From JBBSHJ01 sp038253135 (lineage in GTDB: Bacteria > Actinomycetota > Actinomycetes > Mycobacteriales > QHCD01): DNA of 32,181 nucleotides. The translations under genes and the position numbers were made by a program. This document shows, piece after piece, positions 13,237 through 20,871 of this stretch (position 1 is its first letter; each line of letters opens with the position of its first letter). Location: the NCBI GenBank assembly GCA_038253135.1, contig JBBSHJ010000031.1, forward strand, positions 1-32,181, in the 5' to 3' direction. Under the pieces are notes generated by a model. The model had not been told where the DNA came from, searched no databases, and was given only the letters and a program-made list of their open reading frames with translations.

Positions 13237-15786
13237 GTGAGTGCCCCCAACCTCTCGCGGACGGACGCTGCCGCTCGAGCCGAGCTGCTCGACGTGCACG
13301 GTTACGACGTCGAGCTCGACCTCAGTGACGGCGCGACCACCGGGACCTTCCGGTCCAAGACGACGGTCCGCTTCGCCTGCCGGCGACCGACCGCGTCCAC
13401 CTTCATCGACGTCGTGGCGACCCGATTCCATGAAGTCATGCTCAATGGCCGGACACTGTCGACGGACGGCTACACCGAGGAACGCGGCTTCCCGCTCACC
13501 GATCTGGCCGAGGAGAACGTCCTCGTGCTCGACGCGGACCTCGTCTACGTCAACACCGGGCAGGGCCTGCACCGCACCGTCGATACAAGCGACGGCGCGA
13601 CCTACCTCTACACTCAGTTCGAGACGGCCGAGGCCAAGCGCGTCTACGCCTGCTTCGACCAGCCCGACCTCAAGGCCACCTTCACGCTGTCGGTCGCCGC
13701 CCCCGATTCCTGGCAGGTCATCTCGAACGGTGCGGTCGAGCAGACCACATCGAACGCACCCGGCACCGCGACAACCCGGTTCGCGGTGACGGCGCCGCTG
13801 TCGCCCTACGTGACCGCCGTCGCCGCGGGCCCCTATCACAGGATCACCGACCAGCATGACGGCATCGATCTGGGCCTTTACTGCCGCGCGTCGATGACGG
13901 AATTCCTCGATGCCGACGCGATATTCGAAGTCACCAAGCAGGGCTTCGATTTCTTCCACCAGGCCTTCGACTATCGATATCCGTTCGGCAAATACGACCA
14001 ACTCTTCGTTCCGGAATTCAATTTCGGCGCGATGGAGAATGCAGCGTGTGTCGTCATCCGGGACGAATACGTCTTCCGGTCCAAGGTGACCGACGCGGCG
14101 TACGCCCGCCGGGCCGAGACGATCCTGCACGAGATGGCGCACATGTGGTTCGGCGACCTCGTGACCATGCGTTGGTGGGACGACCTGTGGCTCAACGAAT
14201 CGTTCGCCACCTTCGCATCGGTGCTGTGCCAGGCCGAGGCGACCCGCTTCACGTCGGCGTGGACCACCTTCGCCAACGTGGACAAGGCCTGGGCCTACCG
14301 GCAGGATCAATTGCCCTCGACGCACCCGATCGCCGCCGACATGGTCGACGTCGAATCGGTGGAGGCCAACTTCGACGGAATCACCTACGCCACGGGCGCC
14401 AGTGTTCTCAAGCAGCTCGTCGCCTATGTCGGGCTGGAGAATTTCCTCACCGCGCTGCGCGCGTATTTCCGCGACCACGAATACGGGAACACCACGCTGG
14501 CCGATCTGCTGGCCGCTCTCGAAAAGGCGTCCGGCCGGGATCTTTCCGGCTGGTCGGGGCAGTGGCTCGAGGCGTCGGGCATCAACACCATCCGGCCCGA
14601 TTTCGAGGTCGCCGCCGATGGCACGTTCGCGTCGTTCGCCCTGACGCAGGAGGCACCGCCCATCGCCGGCGCCGCGACGGAGAATGTGCGGCGCGACCAC
14701 CGGCTGGCGGTCGGCTTGTATTCCGGCGATCCGCTGACCCGCGTGCATCGGGTCGAGCTCGACGTCAGCGGCGAGCGCACCGAGGTGCCCGAGCTGATCG
14801 GCGTCGCCAAGCCGGACGTCGTACTCATCAACGACGACGACCTCACCTACTGCAAGCTCCGGCTGGACGCCGACTCCCTGGCGACGGTGACCGGGCGCAT
14901 CGGCACCTTTGCCGAGTCCCTCCCCCGGGCGTTGGTGTGGACCGCCGCGTGGGACATGACCCGTGACAGCGAGCTGGCCGCGCGGGACTACGTCGCGCTG
15001 ATCCTTGCCGGCATCGACAGCGAGACGGACATCGGCGTGGTGCAGACGTTGCACGCGCAGGCACGGCGCACGGTCGAGTCCTACGCCGATCCGACGTGGG
15101 TCTCGACCGGCTGGGCGCTGCTGGCCGAGACGGCGTACGCCGCGCTGCAGGCGGCTGTTCCCGGCAGCGACCATCAGCTGGCCTGGGCCCGATTCCTCGC
15201 CGCGACCGCGCGGTCGGACGCGCACCTCGACCACCTGGCGGCACTCCTCGACGGCAGCACGACGCTGCCGGGCCTCGCGGTCGACACCAACCTGCGGTGG
15301 GCGCTGCTGCAGGCTCTGGTCGCCCTCGGCCGAGCGGACGGCGACGCGATCGAGGCCGAGCTGGGGCGCGACGCAACGACCGACGGCGAGCAGCACGCGG
15401 CGCTGGCGCGGGCCCGCCGCCCCACCGCCGACGCCAAGGAGCAGGCCTGGCGGCGCGCAACCGAGGACGACTCGCTGCCCAACCTGACGAACCAGTTCAT
15501 CTGCCGCGGTTTCGCGCATCCGGCCCAAACGGAGCTGACCGCCCCCTACGGGGACCGGTATTTCGCCGAGATCGACGCGGTGTGGAAGCGGCGGGCCAGC
15601 ATGATCGCCAGCCAGATCGCCACGCTGCTCTTCCCGGACGGGGCGACCGAGGAGGTGCTGGCCGCGGCCGATGCCTGGCTCGCGGGCGAGGACCACGAGC
15701 CGCCGCTGCGCCGGATCGTGGTCGAGGCCCGTGACGGCGTACGCCGGGCCCTCGCCGCGCAGGCCTGCGACCGCGCCGCAGGCTAG
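13237..15786 (+). CDS. pepN: Aminopeptidase N (M1 family zinc metallopeptidase)
   Basis: The 849-residue enzyme removes N-terminal residues from peptides in the cytoplasm. GTG 13237 has AAGGAG 10 nt upstream. The exopeptidase motif GAMEN is at 264-268. The zinc site HEMAH is at 298-302 with the third ligand E321 in LNESF. An N-terminal beta-rich domain precedes the catalytic domain, and a long helical ERAP1-like C-terminal domain follows from about 530, ending the protein. Length and order match actinobacterial PepN (Rv2467 type). A strong hairpin lies in its upstream region. The long reverse-strand open frame across it is a codon-bias shadow. Confidence 0.97.
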   Translation: MSAPNLSRTDAAARAELLDVHGYDVELDLSDGATTGTFRSKTTVRFACRRPTASTFIDVVATRFHEVMLNGRTLSTDGYTEERGFPLTDLAEENVLVLDADLVYVNTGQGLHRTVDTSDGATYLYTQFETAEAKRVYACFDQPDLKATFTLSVAAPDSWQVISNGAVEQTTSNAPGTATTRFAVTAPLSPYVTAVAAGPYHRITDQHDGIDLGLYCRASMTEFLDADAIFEVTKQGFDFFHQAFDYRYPFGKYDQLFVPEFNFGAMENAACVVIRDEYVFRSKVTDAAYARRAETILHEMAHMWFGDLVTMRWWDDLWLNESFATFASVLCQAEATRFTSAWTTFANVDKAWAYRQDQLPSTHPIAADMVDVESVEANFDGITYATGASVLKQLVAYVGLENFLTALRAYFRDHEYGNTTLADLLAALEKASGRDLSGWSGQWLEASGINTIRPDFEVAADGTFASFALTQEAPPIAGAATENVRRDHRLAVGLYSGDPLTRVHRVELDVSGERTEVPELIGVAKPDVVLINDDDLTYCKLRLDADSLATVTGRIGTFAESLPRALVWTAAWDMTRDSELAARDYVALILAGIDSETDIGVVQTLHAQARRTVESYADPTWVSTGWALLAETAYAALQAAVPGSDHQLAWARFLAATARSDAHLDHLAALLDGSTTLPGLAVDTNLRWALLQALVALGRADGDAIEAELGRDATTDGEQHAALARARRPTADAKEQAWRRATEDDSLPNLTNQFICRGFAHPAQTELTAPYGDRYFAEIDAVWKRRASMIASQIATLLFPDGATEEVLAAADAWLAGEDHEPPLRRIVVEARDGVRRALAAQACDRAAG

Positions 15787-15808
15787 CCGCCCCCGACCAC
15801 GGCACGAG

Positions 15809-16156
15809 CTACCGGCCGGCCTGCTCCTGCCGGGCTTCCTCGATCGTGAGCTCGGCGGCCGGATCGGCTGCCAGCCGCTCGTCGGGAATCGCTTGCCCGC
15901 TGCGGACCGACCGGCCGTAGGTGCCGTCCTCGAGCCGCTGATCGGCACGGTTCAGCGCCGCGAGACGCCGCCGCAGGTTGGCGGTGACCGCATCGTCCAC
16001 GCCCCGCGCCGTCAATGCCTCGGCCGCGTCGCCGGAGTCGCCCGTCTGGTTCTCGGCCTGCCGATCCTCTCGGCCCGCCTCGGCGCTATCGGCGAGCTGG
16101 CGTCGTACCGCGTCCCGCTCGTTCTCGATCAGCACACGAGCATGGTTCTCGTCCAT
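15809..16156 (-). CDS. DksA/TraR-like protein without the zinc-finger cysteines
   Basis: The 115-residue protein has a long charged helical N-terminal half and a C-terminal half with the DksA/TraR landmark LEDGTYGRSVRSGQAIPDERL, followed by ADPAAELTIEEA. In zinc-binding relatives the corresponding segments are GxYGxCxxCGxxIxxxRL and CxxC. All four cysteines are replaced here (S, S, T and E), while the GTYGR, IP-ERL and P-A framework is kept. DksA proteins bind in the RNA polymerase secondary channel; whether this one does is not known. GGAGGAG precedes ATG 16156 by a few bases. It converges on pepN, with 22 bp between stops. Confidence 0.85.
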   Translation of the reverse strand: MDENHARVLIENERDAVRRQLADSAEAGREDRQAENQTGDSGDAAEALTARGVDDAVTANLRRRLAALNRADQRLEDGTYGRSVRSGQAIPDERLAADPAAELTIEEARQEQAGR

Positions 16157-16366
16157 CTACTCCTCCACCTCCGGCGGCGCATCTCGTCGCGCGGCCGCCC
16201 GAGCGTACGGCGGCCGGCAACGAATGGCGCTCACCCGGCATCCCGAGGACGCAGGCGGACGAGCGTCGACGAAATTGACCCGGAAGCCGTGCCGAACGGA
16301 CCGGGCTGTGCCGCTGGTGAGGTTCCGGCGGACTGGCAGCGGCGGCTGCGGTAGGGACCGGGAGGA

Positions 16367-16798
16367 TCAGCGCAGAACGGGATGACCGGACCGGTCGCTG
16401 AGCATCCGCAGACCGGTGGCGATGCCGCCGGCGAGGTCCCCCGCGCCGAAGGCCGCGGTCATCGACAGGGCCGCGAGCGCGCACGCGTTGTCCGGCAGCC
16501 GCAGCGACGACTCCTCGCCGGTGACGATTTCGACGGTACGTTGCCCCGGCGACACGGCGATCAGAACGGCCCGCGAAGCGACCGGGCCGAGCTGGGCGTG
16601 CAGGCGCTCGGCATGCCCGCGGGCGGGAACGTCGAGATGGCCGATGTATACGGAGAAGTAGAGTCCGGACTCCTCGCTGCCGAGCGTCAACGCCTCGTCG
16701 ATGCGGGCCAGCTCGGCCGGGGTGAAGAGGTGGTCGTCGACCCCCTGCGGACCTTGCTGCACCTCGGTGTGCTCGTGCGGATCGTGGCTACCAGTCAC
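16367..16798 (-). CDS. DUF5130 family protein
   Basis: The protein has 143 residues from GTG 16798. That start has GGAGGAG 6 nt upstream; a GTG 15 nt earlier overlaps this ribosome site and is unlikely. The segment FTPAELARIDEALTLGSEES, then LYFSVYIGHL, and GQRTVEIVTGEES resembles the TPM-like DUF5130 fold known from actinobacteria such as Rv2468c. The C-terminal part, ALAALSMTAAFGAGDLAGGI, may be a hydrophobic helix. Function is unknown. Its start overlaps the last 11 bp of the upstream small membrane-protein gene, indicating translational coupling. Confidence 0.85.
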   Translation of the reverse strand: MTGSHDPHEHTEVQQGPQGVDDHLFTPAELARIDEALTLGSEESGLYFSVYIGHLDVPARGHAERLHAQLGPVASRAVLIAVSPGQRTVEIVTGEESSLRLPDNACALAALSMTAAFGAGDLAGGIATGLRMLSDRSGHPVLR

Positions 16799-17111
16799 CG
16801 CGGGCTCCTCCACGCGTGCTCGCCACGGCCGGCGCCGGCGCAGTCGCTCCGGCCGGCGGGGTGCCGGCGCCCGTGAGCGCGGGTCGCGAGCTGCCCTCGA
16901 TCGCCGGCCGGCCGGTCTCGAGCAGGGAGAGCGTGTCGCGATCGAGATTGTCCGGCTGCGGAACGAACCACACCGGCTCGGCCTCCCAGGCCTGACCGGG
17001 CCGGTAGTGCTTCTTGCGGGCGAAGCCGGGCAGGTAGACGCCGGCCACGAACAGGAGATAGACAGCGATCGGCACGCCCGCGAAGAGGAGTAATACCTCG
17101 ACGATGCTCAC
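16788..17111 (-). CDS. Small single-pass membrane protein
   Basis: The 107-residue protein begins with a hydrophobic helix at about 3-27 (VEVLLLFAGVPIAVYLLFVAG). A basic stretch ARKKHYRPGQAWEAEPVWFVPQ follows, then a Pro/Ala-rich tail. Positive residues after the helix suggest the C-terminus faces the cytoplasm. The GTG start at 17111 lacks a ribosome site but has TACGGT 6 nt upstream. It overlaps the DUF5130 gene by 11 bp and probably forms an operon with it, as in the mycobacterial neighbourhood (Rv2468A-like). Function is unknown. Confidence 0.8.
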   Translation of the reverse strand: MSIVEVLLLFAGVPIAVYLLFVAGVYLPGFARKKHYRPGQAWEAEPVWFVPQPDNLDRDTLSLLETGRPAIEGSSRPALTGAGTPPAGATAPAPAVASTRGGARGDW

Positions 17112-17117
17112 CCGCAG

Positions 17118-17123
17118 ACCGTA
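17118..17123 (-). promoter_or_regulatory. -10-like hexamer of a leaderless start
   Basis: TACGGT on the reverse strand ends 6 nt before GTG 17111, and no Shine-Dalgarno is present. Confidence 0.4.
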
Positions 17124-17137
17124 TCGGACCGGCGGGC

Positions 17138-17668
17138 TCAGGCGCTGACGGCCTCGCGCAGCGGCGGGACGCCGCCGAGGTAGCCGCGCCATCGCGGATC
17201 GGGCGTCCGGTGGCCGAGGACGCGCCAGGCCGGTCCCGAGGGTGCCCGCGGCGCGGGCCGCAGGACCCAGCCCAATTCGGTCAGCGGCCGGTCGGCCTTG
17301 GTGTGGTTGCAGCGCCGGCACGAGGCCACGACGTTGTCCCAGGTGTGCATGCCGCCACGGCTGCGCGGTACGACGTGGTCGAGGCTGGTCGCGGGAGCGC
17401 GGCAGTAGACGCACCTGCCGCCGTCCCGGGCGAAGACCGCCTTGCGGGTCAGCGGCACGGTCGCCCGGTAGGGCACTCGCACGTACCGGGTCAGGCGAAC
17501 CACGGCCGGGACCGGCACGGTCCGCGACACGCTGTGCAGCGCTCCCTCGCCGGACTCCACCGCCACTGCCTTGTCCGACAGGATCAGCACGACCGCACGC
17601 CGGGACGACACGACGCCGAGCGGCTCGTAGGTGGCATTGAGCATCAGCGTCACCGGAAGGTCGGACAT
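17138..17668 (-). CDS. HNH endonuclease domain protein
   Basis: The 176-residue protein starts at ATG 17668 with GGAGG 8 nt upstream. The N-terminal half (LNATYEPLGVVSSRRAVVLI) is typical of the conserved actinobacterial HNH family to which Rv2469c belongs. The C-terminal half holds the zinc-binding and catalytic motif: CVYC, DHVVPRSRGG and CRRCNHTKADR. HNH domains cleave DNA, but this chromosomal, highly conserved family has no established substrate. It lies 26 bp downstream of nothing on its own strand and is divergent from the MscS-type gene. No restriction partner is nearby. Confidence 0.92.
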   Translation of the reverse strand: MSDLPVTLMLNATYEPLGVVSSRRAVVLILSDKAVAVESGEGALHSVSRTVPVPAVVRLTRYVRVPYRATVPLTRKAVFARDGGRCVYCRAPATSLDHVVPRSRGGMHTWDNVVASCRRCNHTKADRPLTELGWVLRPAPRAPSGPAWRVLGHRTPDPRWRGYLGGVPPLREAVSA

Positions 17669-17854
17669 CGCAGCCACCTCCGATCCCCCCGCACCGATTC
17701 TGTCGCCAGCACGGCTCGGCCGGCGCGCATGACGCCGACCGTCGCGTCCATCCAACCGGATGAAACGTCGAATGGCGACCCCGAATCGCCGCCCGGTCGC
17801 CCGCGGAAGACGATCCCAACGGGATGGATGCGCCGGGCCAATGACCCGAACTGG

Positions 17855-17860
17855 CAGGCT
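17855..17860 (+). promoter_or_regulatory. -10-like hexamer of the MscS-type gene
   Basis: CAGGCT ends 7 nt before GTG 17868. The arrangement equals that before glbO and rpiB and suggests a leaderless transcript. Confidence 0.35.
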
Positions 17861-17867
17861 TGGCCCC

Positions 17868-18941
17868 GTGGCAATCCATCCCGCAGCGCTCTCGACCGGC
17901 AGCCTGATCGCCAAACCCCGGTGCGCGGAGAACACCGACTCGTTCTGCCACACCGTGTGGGACACGACCCATCAGGGCTGGCTCGCCCGTCTCGCCGACA
18001 CCGTCGTGGGCCCGCTGATCCACATCCTCGTGATCATCGCCGTCGCGGCGGTGGTGCGCTGGCTGCTGCTGCGGCTGATCAAGAGGTTGGTCCGCACCAC
18101 GGCCGAAGGCACGGTCTCTCCCGTCCTGCGACCCCTGCGCGAACGCGGCCCGCTCAGGGACTCGCCGCTGGTCGGCCGGATGGCCGGCGTCGCGGCGAAA
18201 CTCACCGAGCGCCGACGGCAGCGGGCACAGACGATCGGATCGGTGCTGCGCAGCACCGTCAGCTTCGCGATCTTCGTGGTCGCCTTCATCCTCGTTCTCG
18301 GCCAGATCGGCATCGACCTGCGCCCGATCATCGCCAGCGCCGGCATCGCCGGCATCGCCATCGGGTTCGGCGCGCAGAACCTCGTCAAGGACTTCCTCGC
18401 CGGGATGTTCATGATCCTGGAAGACCAGTACGGCGTCGGCGACTACGTGGATCTGGGACAGGCGTCGGGCGAGGTCGAGGCGGTCGGCCTGCGTACGACG
18501 CAGATCCGCGACCTCACGGGCACGGTCTGGTATGTGCGTAACGGCGAGGTCGTGCGGGTCGGCAATCGCGCCCAGGGTGCCACAGACGTCACCGTGGACA
18601 TCCGGTTGCAGCACCACGCCGACGCGGCCGACGCGCAGGCCGCGATCTCCGAGGTGATCGATGAGCTGTGGCACGACGAGACCTACGCGGCGTCGATCCT
18701 GGCCGTGCCGACCGTACGCGAGGTGAGCCTGCACGGGGGCAACCGGCGGGATGCGAGCGACGCACCGGATGGCGATGCCGTGGGTCTCGACCTGCGGGTG
18801 TCGTTCACGTGTCGATCGGGAGATGTCCGCCGGGTGGAGAGCGCAGTGCGGACCCGATTGGCCGAGCGGTTTGCCGCCGACGGCATCGCGAGCTCGGACC
18901 TGCCCGCTCCGGCCGAGCCGGCGGATCCCGGCGCGGAATAG
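17868..18941 (+). CDS. MscS-type mechanosensitive ion channel
   Basis: The protein has 357 residues from GTG 17868. A first membrane helix lies near residues 45-65 (IHILVIIAVAAVVRWLLLRL). After a charged cytoplasmic stretch a second helix follows (FAIFVVAFILVLGQIGI), then the pore-type helix IASAGIAGIAIGFGAQNLVKD, which is diagnostic. The beta domain is seen in EDQYGVGDYVDLGQASGEVE and the following ITxxR-type segment. These channels open on membrane tension and release solutes under hypo-osmotic shock. No strong ribosome site is present, but CAGGCT lies 7 nt upstream of the start. The C-terminal tail is short and acidic/proline-rich. Confidence 0.92.
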   Translation: MAIHPAALSTGSLIAKPRCAENTDSFCHTVWDTTHQGWLARLADTVVGPLIHILVIIAVAAVVRWLLLRLIKRLVRTTAEGTVSPVLRPLRERGPLRDSPLVGRMAGVAAKLTERRRQRAQTIGSVLRSTVSFAIFVVAFILVLGQIGIDLRPIIASAGIAGIAIGFGAQNLVKDFLAGMFMILEDQYGVGDYVDLGQASGEVEAVGLRTTQIRDLTGTVWYVRNGEVVRVGNRAQGATDVTVDIRLQHHADAADAQAAISEVIDELWHDETYAASILAVPTVREVSLHGGNRRDASDAPDGDAVGLDLRVSFTCRSGDVRRVESAVRTRLAERFAADGIASSDLPAPAEPADPGAE

Positions 18942-19049
18942 CCCGGACGGCCCACCGTCCACCTCTTGTTGAGACGCCACCGACCCCACCGACGGCGAGA
19001 GTACGGTTAGTCCGGCCGCTCTCCGGGAGGAGCGGTCTCGGAGGAGTGG

Positions 19050-20384
19050 ATGTCCGTCGAGAACGGCGATCGGCAGAGCGGGGACGCACCCGGCGAGCTG
19101 GACACCGCTCCGATCCGTCCGCACCTCCCGCTCGCGCAGTCGGCCGACTCGTCCCTGGCCGGGGACAACCGGCGGATCACGATCGCCGAGGTCTTCCGGC
19201 CGCGAGAGGCCCGCTTCCTCTACGCGGCGTTCACGCTCTCACTCATCGGCGACCAGCTGGCGAAGGTCGCTCTGGCAATCCTCGTCTTTTCCCGCACCGG
19301 GTCGCCGTGGCTCACCGCGGTGACCTACGCGATCGGCTACCTGCCCTGGATCGTCGGCGGCCCGCTGCTCGCGTCGTACGCCGACCGCCTCCCGCGCCGC
19401 ACCGTGCTGATCACGAGCGACCTGATCCGGGCCGGCGCCGTCGCGCTGATGACGGTGCCCAGGCTCCCGCTCGGCGTGCTGCTGGCGCTGCTGCTCGCAT
19501 CGTCCATGTTGGCGCCTCCGTTCGAATCGGCGCGGTCGGCGACCTGGCCGGAGATCCTGGCCGGCGAGGTCTACGTGGTGGGCAACGCGGTCGTCTCGAC
19601 CACCCTGCAGCTCGGTCAGATCTTCGGCTTCGCCGTCGGCGGCACGCTGGTCGGCCTGATGACCGCACGCGGCGCGTTGGGGGTCGACGCCGTGACCTTC
19701 CTCGCGTCGGCGCTGTGCGTGGCGATCGGTGTACACCGCCGTCCGGCCACGCGGCCGCCGGACGCCGAGTCCTCGGTGTGGGCCGAGACCAGGGCCGGGA
19801 TGCGGTTGGTGCTCGGTACGCCGTCACTGCGCGCGATGGTGCTGCTCGTGTGGGTGGCTTCGGGCACGTGCTTCGGCTGGGAGGGTGTCGTCGCGCCGTG
19901 GAGCGCCGAGTTGCGCGGCTCGACCTCCCTCGCAGTCGGGCTGTTGCTGGCGGCCGCCTCGTTCGGGACGTTCGTCGGCAGCGTCGTGCTCGGCCGGCTG
20001 GTCCGACCGGTCACCCGCAACCGGCTGATGATGCCGTTCGCCGTACTGGCCCCGCTGATGCTCGTGCCGACCGCATGGGTCCACAGCCTGTGGCTGGCGT
20101 TGCTGCCGCTGGCGCTGACCGGGTTCTTCGTGGCCTTCAACATCCCGCTCAATGGTCTCTTCGTGCGAGCGGTTCCCGGAGACATGCGTGGTCGGGCGTT
20201 CGGCGTGGCCCAGTCCGGTCTGCAGGCCGCGCAGGGCGTCGGCGTGCTCCTCGTCGGCGCGGCGTCCGTGGCCTTCGCGCCGAGCACCGTGATCGCCGCC
20301 TCCGGGGCGATCGGTGTCGCGCTCGTCGGCTGGATCGTCCTGCGCTATCCGCTGATCCGACCGCCGGACACCCCGCTACGGTAG
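19050..20384 (+). CDS. Major facilitator superfamily transporter
   Basis: The 444-residue protein starts at ATG 19050 with GGAGG 5 nt upstream. Residues 1-50 are soluble. About twelve hydrophobic helices follow from FLYAAFTLSLIGDQLAKVAL. The loop between helices 2 and 3 reads ASYADRLPRRTVL, the MFS signature region. PFESARSATWPEI and GRAFGVAQSGLQAAQG resemble the EntS/drug-exporter type of MFS proteins. It is a plasma-membrane, proton-coupled transporter, probably an exporter; the substrate is unknown. It starts 108 bp after the MscS-type gene and is followed by glbO. Confidence 0.93.
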   Translation: MSVENGDRQSGDAPGELDTAPIRPHLPLAQSADSSLAGDNRRITIAEVFRPREARFLYAAFTLSLIGDQLAKVALAILVFSRTGSPWLTAVTYAIGYLPWIVGGPLLASYADRLPRRTVLITSDLIRAGAVALMTVPRLPLGVLLALLLASSMLAPPFESARSATWPEILAGEVYVVGNAVVSTTLQLGQIFGFAVGGTLVGLMTARGALGVDAVTFLASALCVAIGVHRRPATRPPDAESSVWAETRAGMRLVLGTPSLRAMVLLVWVASGTCFGWEGVVAPWSAELRGSTSLAVGLLLAAASFGTFVGSVVLGRLVRPVTRNRLMMPFAVLAPLMLVPTAWVHSLWLALLPLALTGFFVAFNIPLNGLFVRAVPGDMRGRAFGVAQSGLQAAQGVGVLLVGAASVAFAPSTVIAASGAIGVALVGWIVLRYPLIRPPDTPLR

Positions 20385-20424
20385 CCGCACGCCGGCGGGG
20401 GCAGCGGCGCCCGGCCGCATTTGG

Positions 20425-20430
20425 CAGGAT
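20425..20430 (+). promoter_or_regulatory. -10-like hexamer of glbO
   Basis: CAGGAT ends 7 nt before ATG 20438. No Shine-Dalgarno is present, so a leaderless transcript is likely. Confidence 0.4.
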
Positions 20431-20437
20431 CGTGGTC

Positions 20438-20839
20438 ATGAGCCAACCCGAGGGCACCGACCCGCCGCCGGTCAGCTTCTACGACGCGGTCGGCGGCGAG
20501 CCAACTTTTCGAGCCCTCGTCGCCAGATTCTATGCGGGCGTCGCCAACGATCCGATCCTGGCGCCGCTCTACCCCGAGGCAGACCTGTCGGGGGCAAAGG
20601 AGCGGCTAGGGATGTTCCTCGTGCAGTACTGGGGCGGGCCCCGCACCTACTCGGAGACGCGCGGTCATCCCCGGCTGCGGATGCGCCACGTGCCGTTTGC
20701 GATCGGTGAGCGCGAGCGCCTGGCGTGGCTCTCGCACATGCGCGACGCGCTCGACTCCCTCGCGCTCGCGCCGGAGTACGAGCAGATGCTCTGGACCTAT
20801 CTCGAGCAGGCCGCGTTCAGCCTGCAGAACCGGCCCTGA
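20438..20839 (+). CDS. glbO: Group II truncated haemoglobin GlbO
   Basis: The 133-residue protein binds haem and O2 and in relatives handles O2, NO or peroxide near the membrane. The key residues are all present at a constant offset of nine from M. tuberculosis GlbO: Tyr32 (B10), Tyr45 (CD1), proximal His84 (F8) in RMRHVPF, and Trp97 (G8) in LAWLSHM. The group II signature YWGGPRTYSE is intact. The start has no ribosome site but a CAGGAT hexamer 7 nt upstream. The neighbouring glucosidase gene starts 32 bp after its stop, as in the Rv2470-Rv2471 pair. Confidence 0.96.
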   Translation: MSQPEGTDPPPVSFYDAVGGEPTFRALVARFYAGVANDPILAPLYPEADLSGAKERLGMFLVQYWGGPRTYSETRGHPRLRMRHVPFAIGERERLAWLSHMRDALDSLALAPEYEQMLWTYLEQAAFSLQNRP

Positions 20840-20871
20840 CCGGCCGTCCCACCGGAACCGAAGGAGCATCA

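Noticed and set aside
13210..15948. A 912-codon open frame on the reverse strand across pepN
   Set aside because: It is the codon-bias shadow of pepN, with low-complexity Arg/Gly/Val translation and no family features.
16788..19124. A 778-codon reverse open frame
   Set aside because: Only its last 107 codons (16788-17111) are a credible gene; the rest is antisense to mscS or out of frame with the HNH gene.
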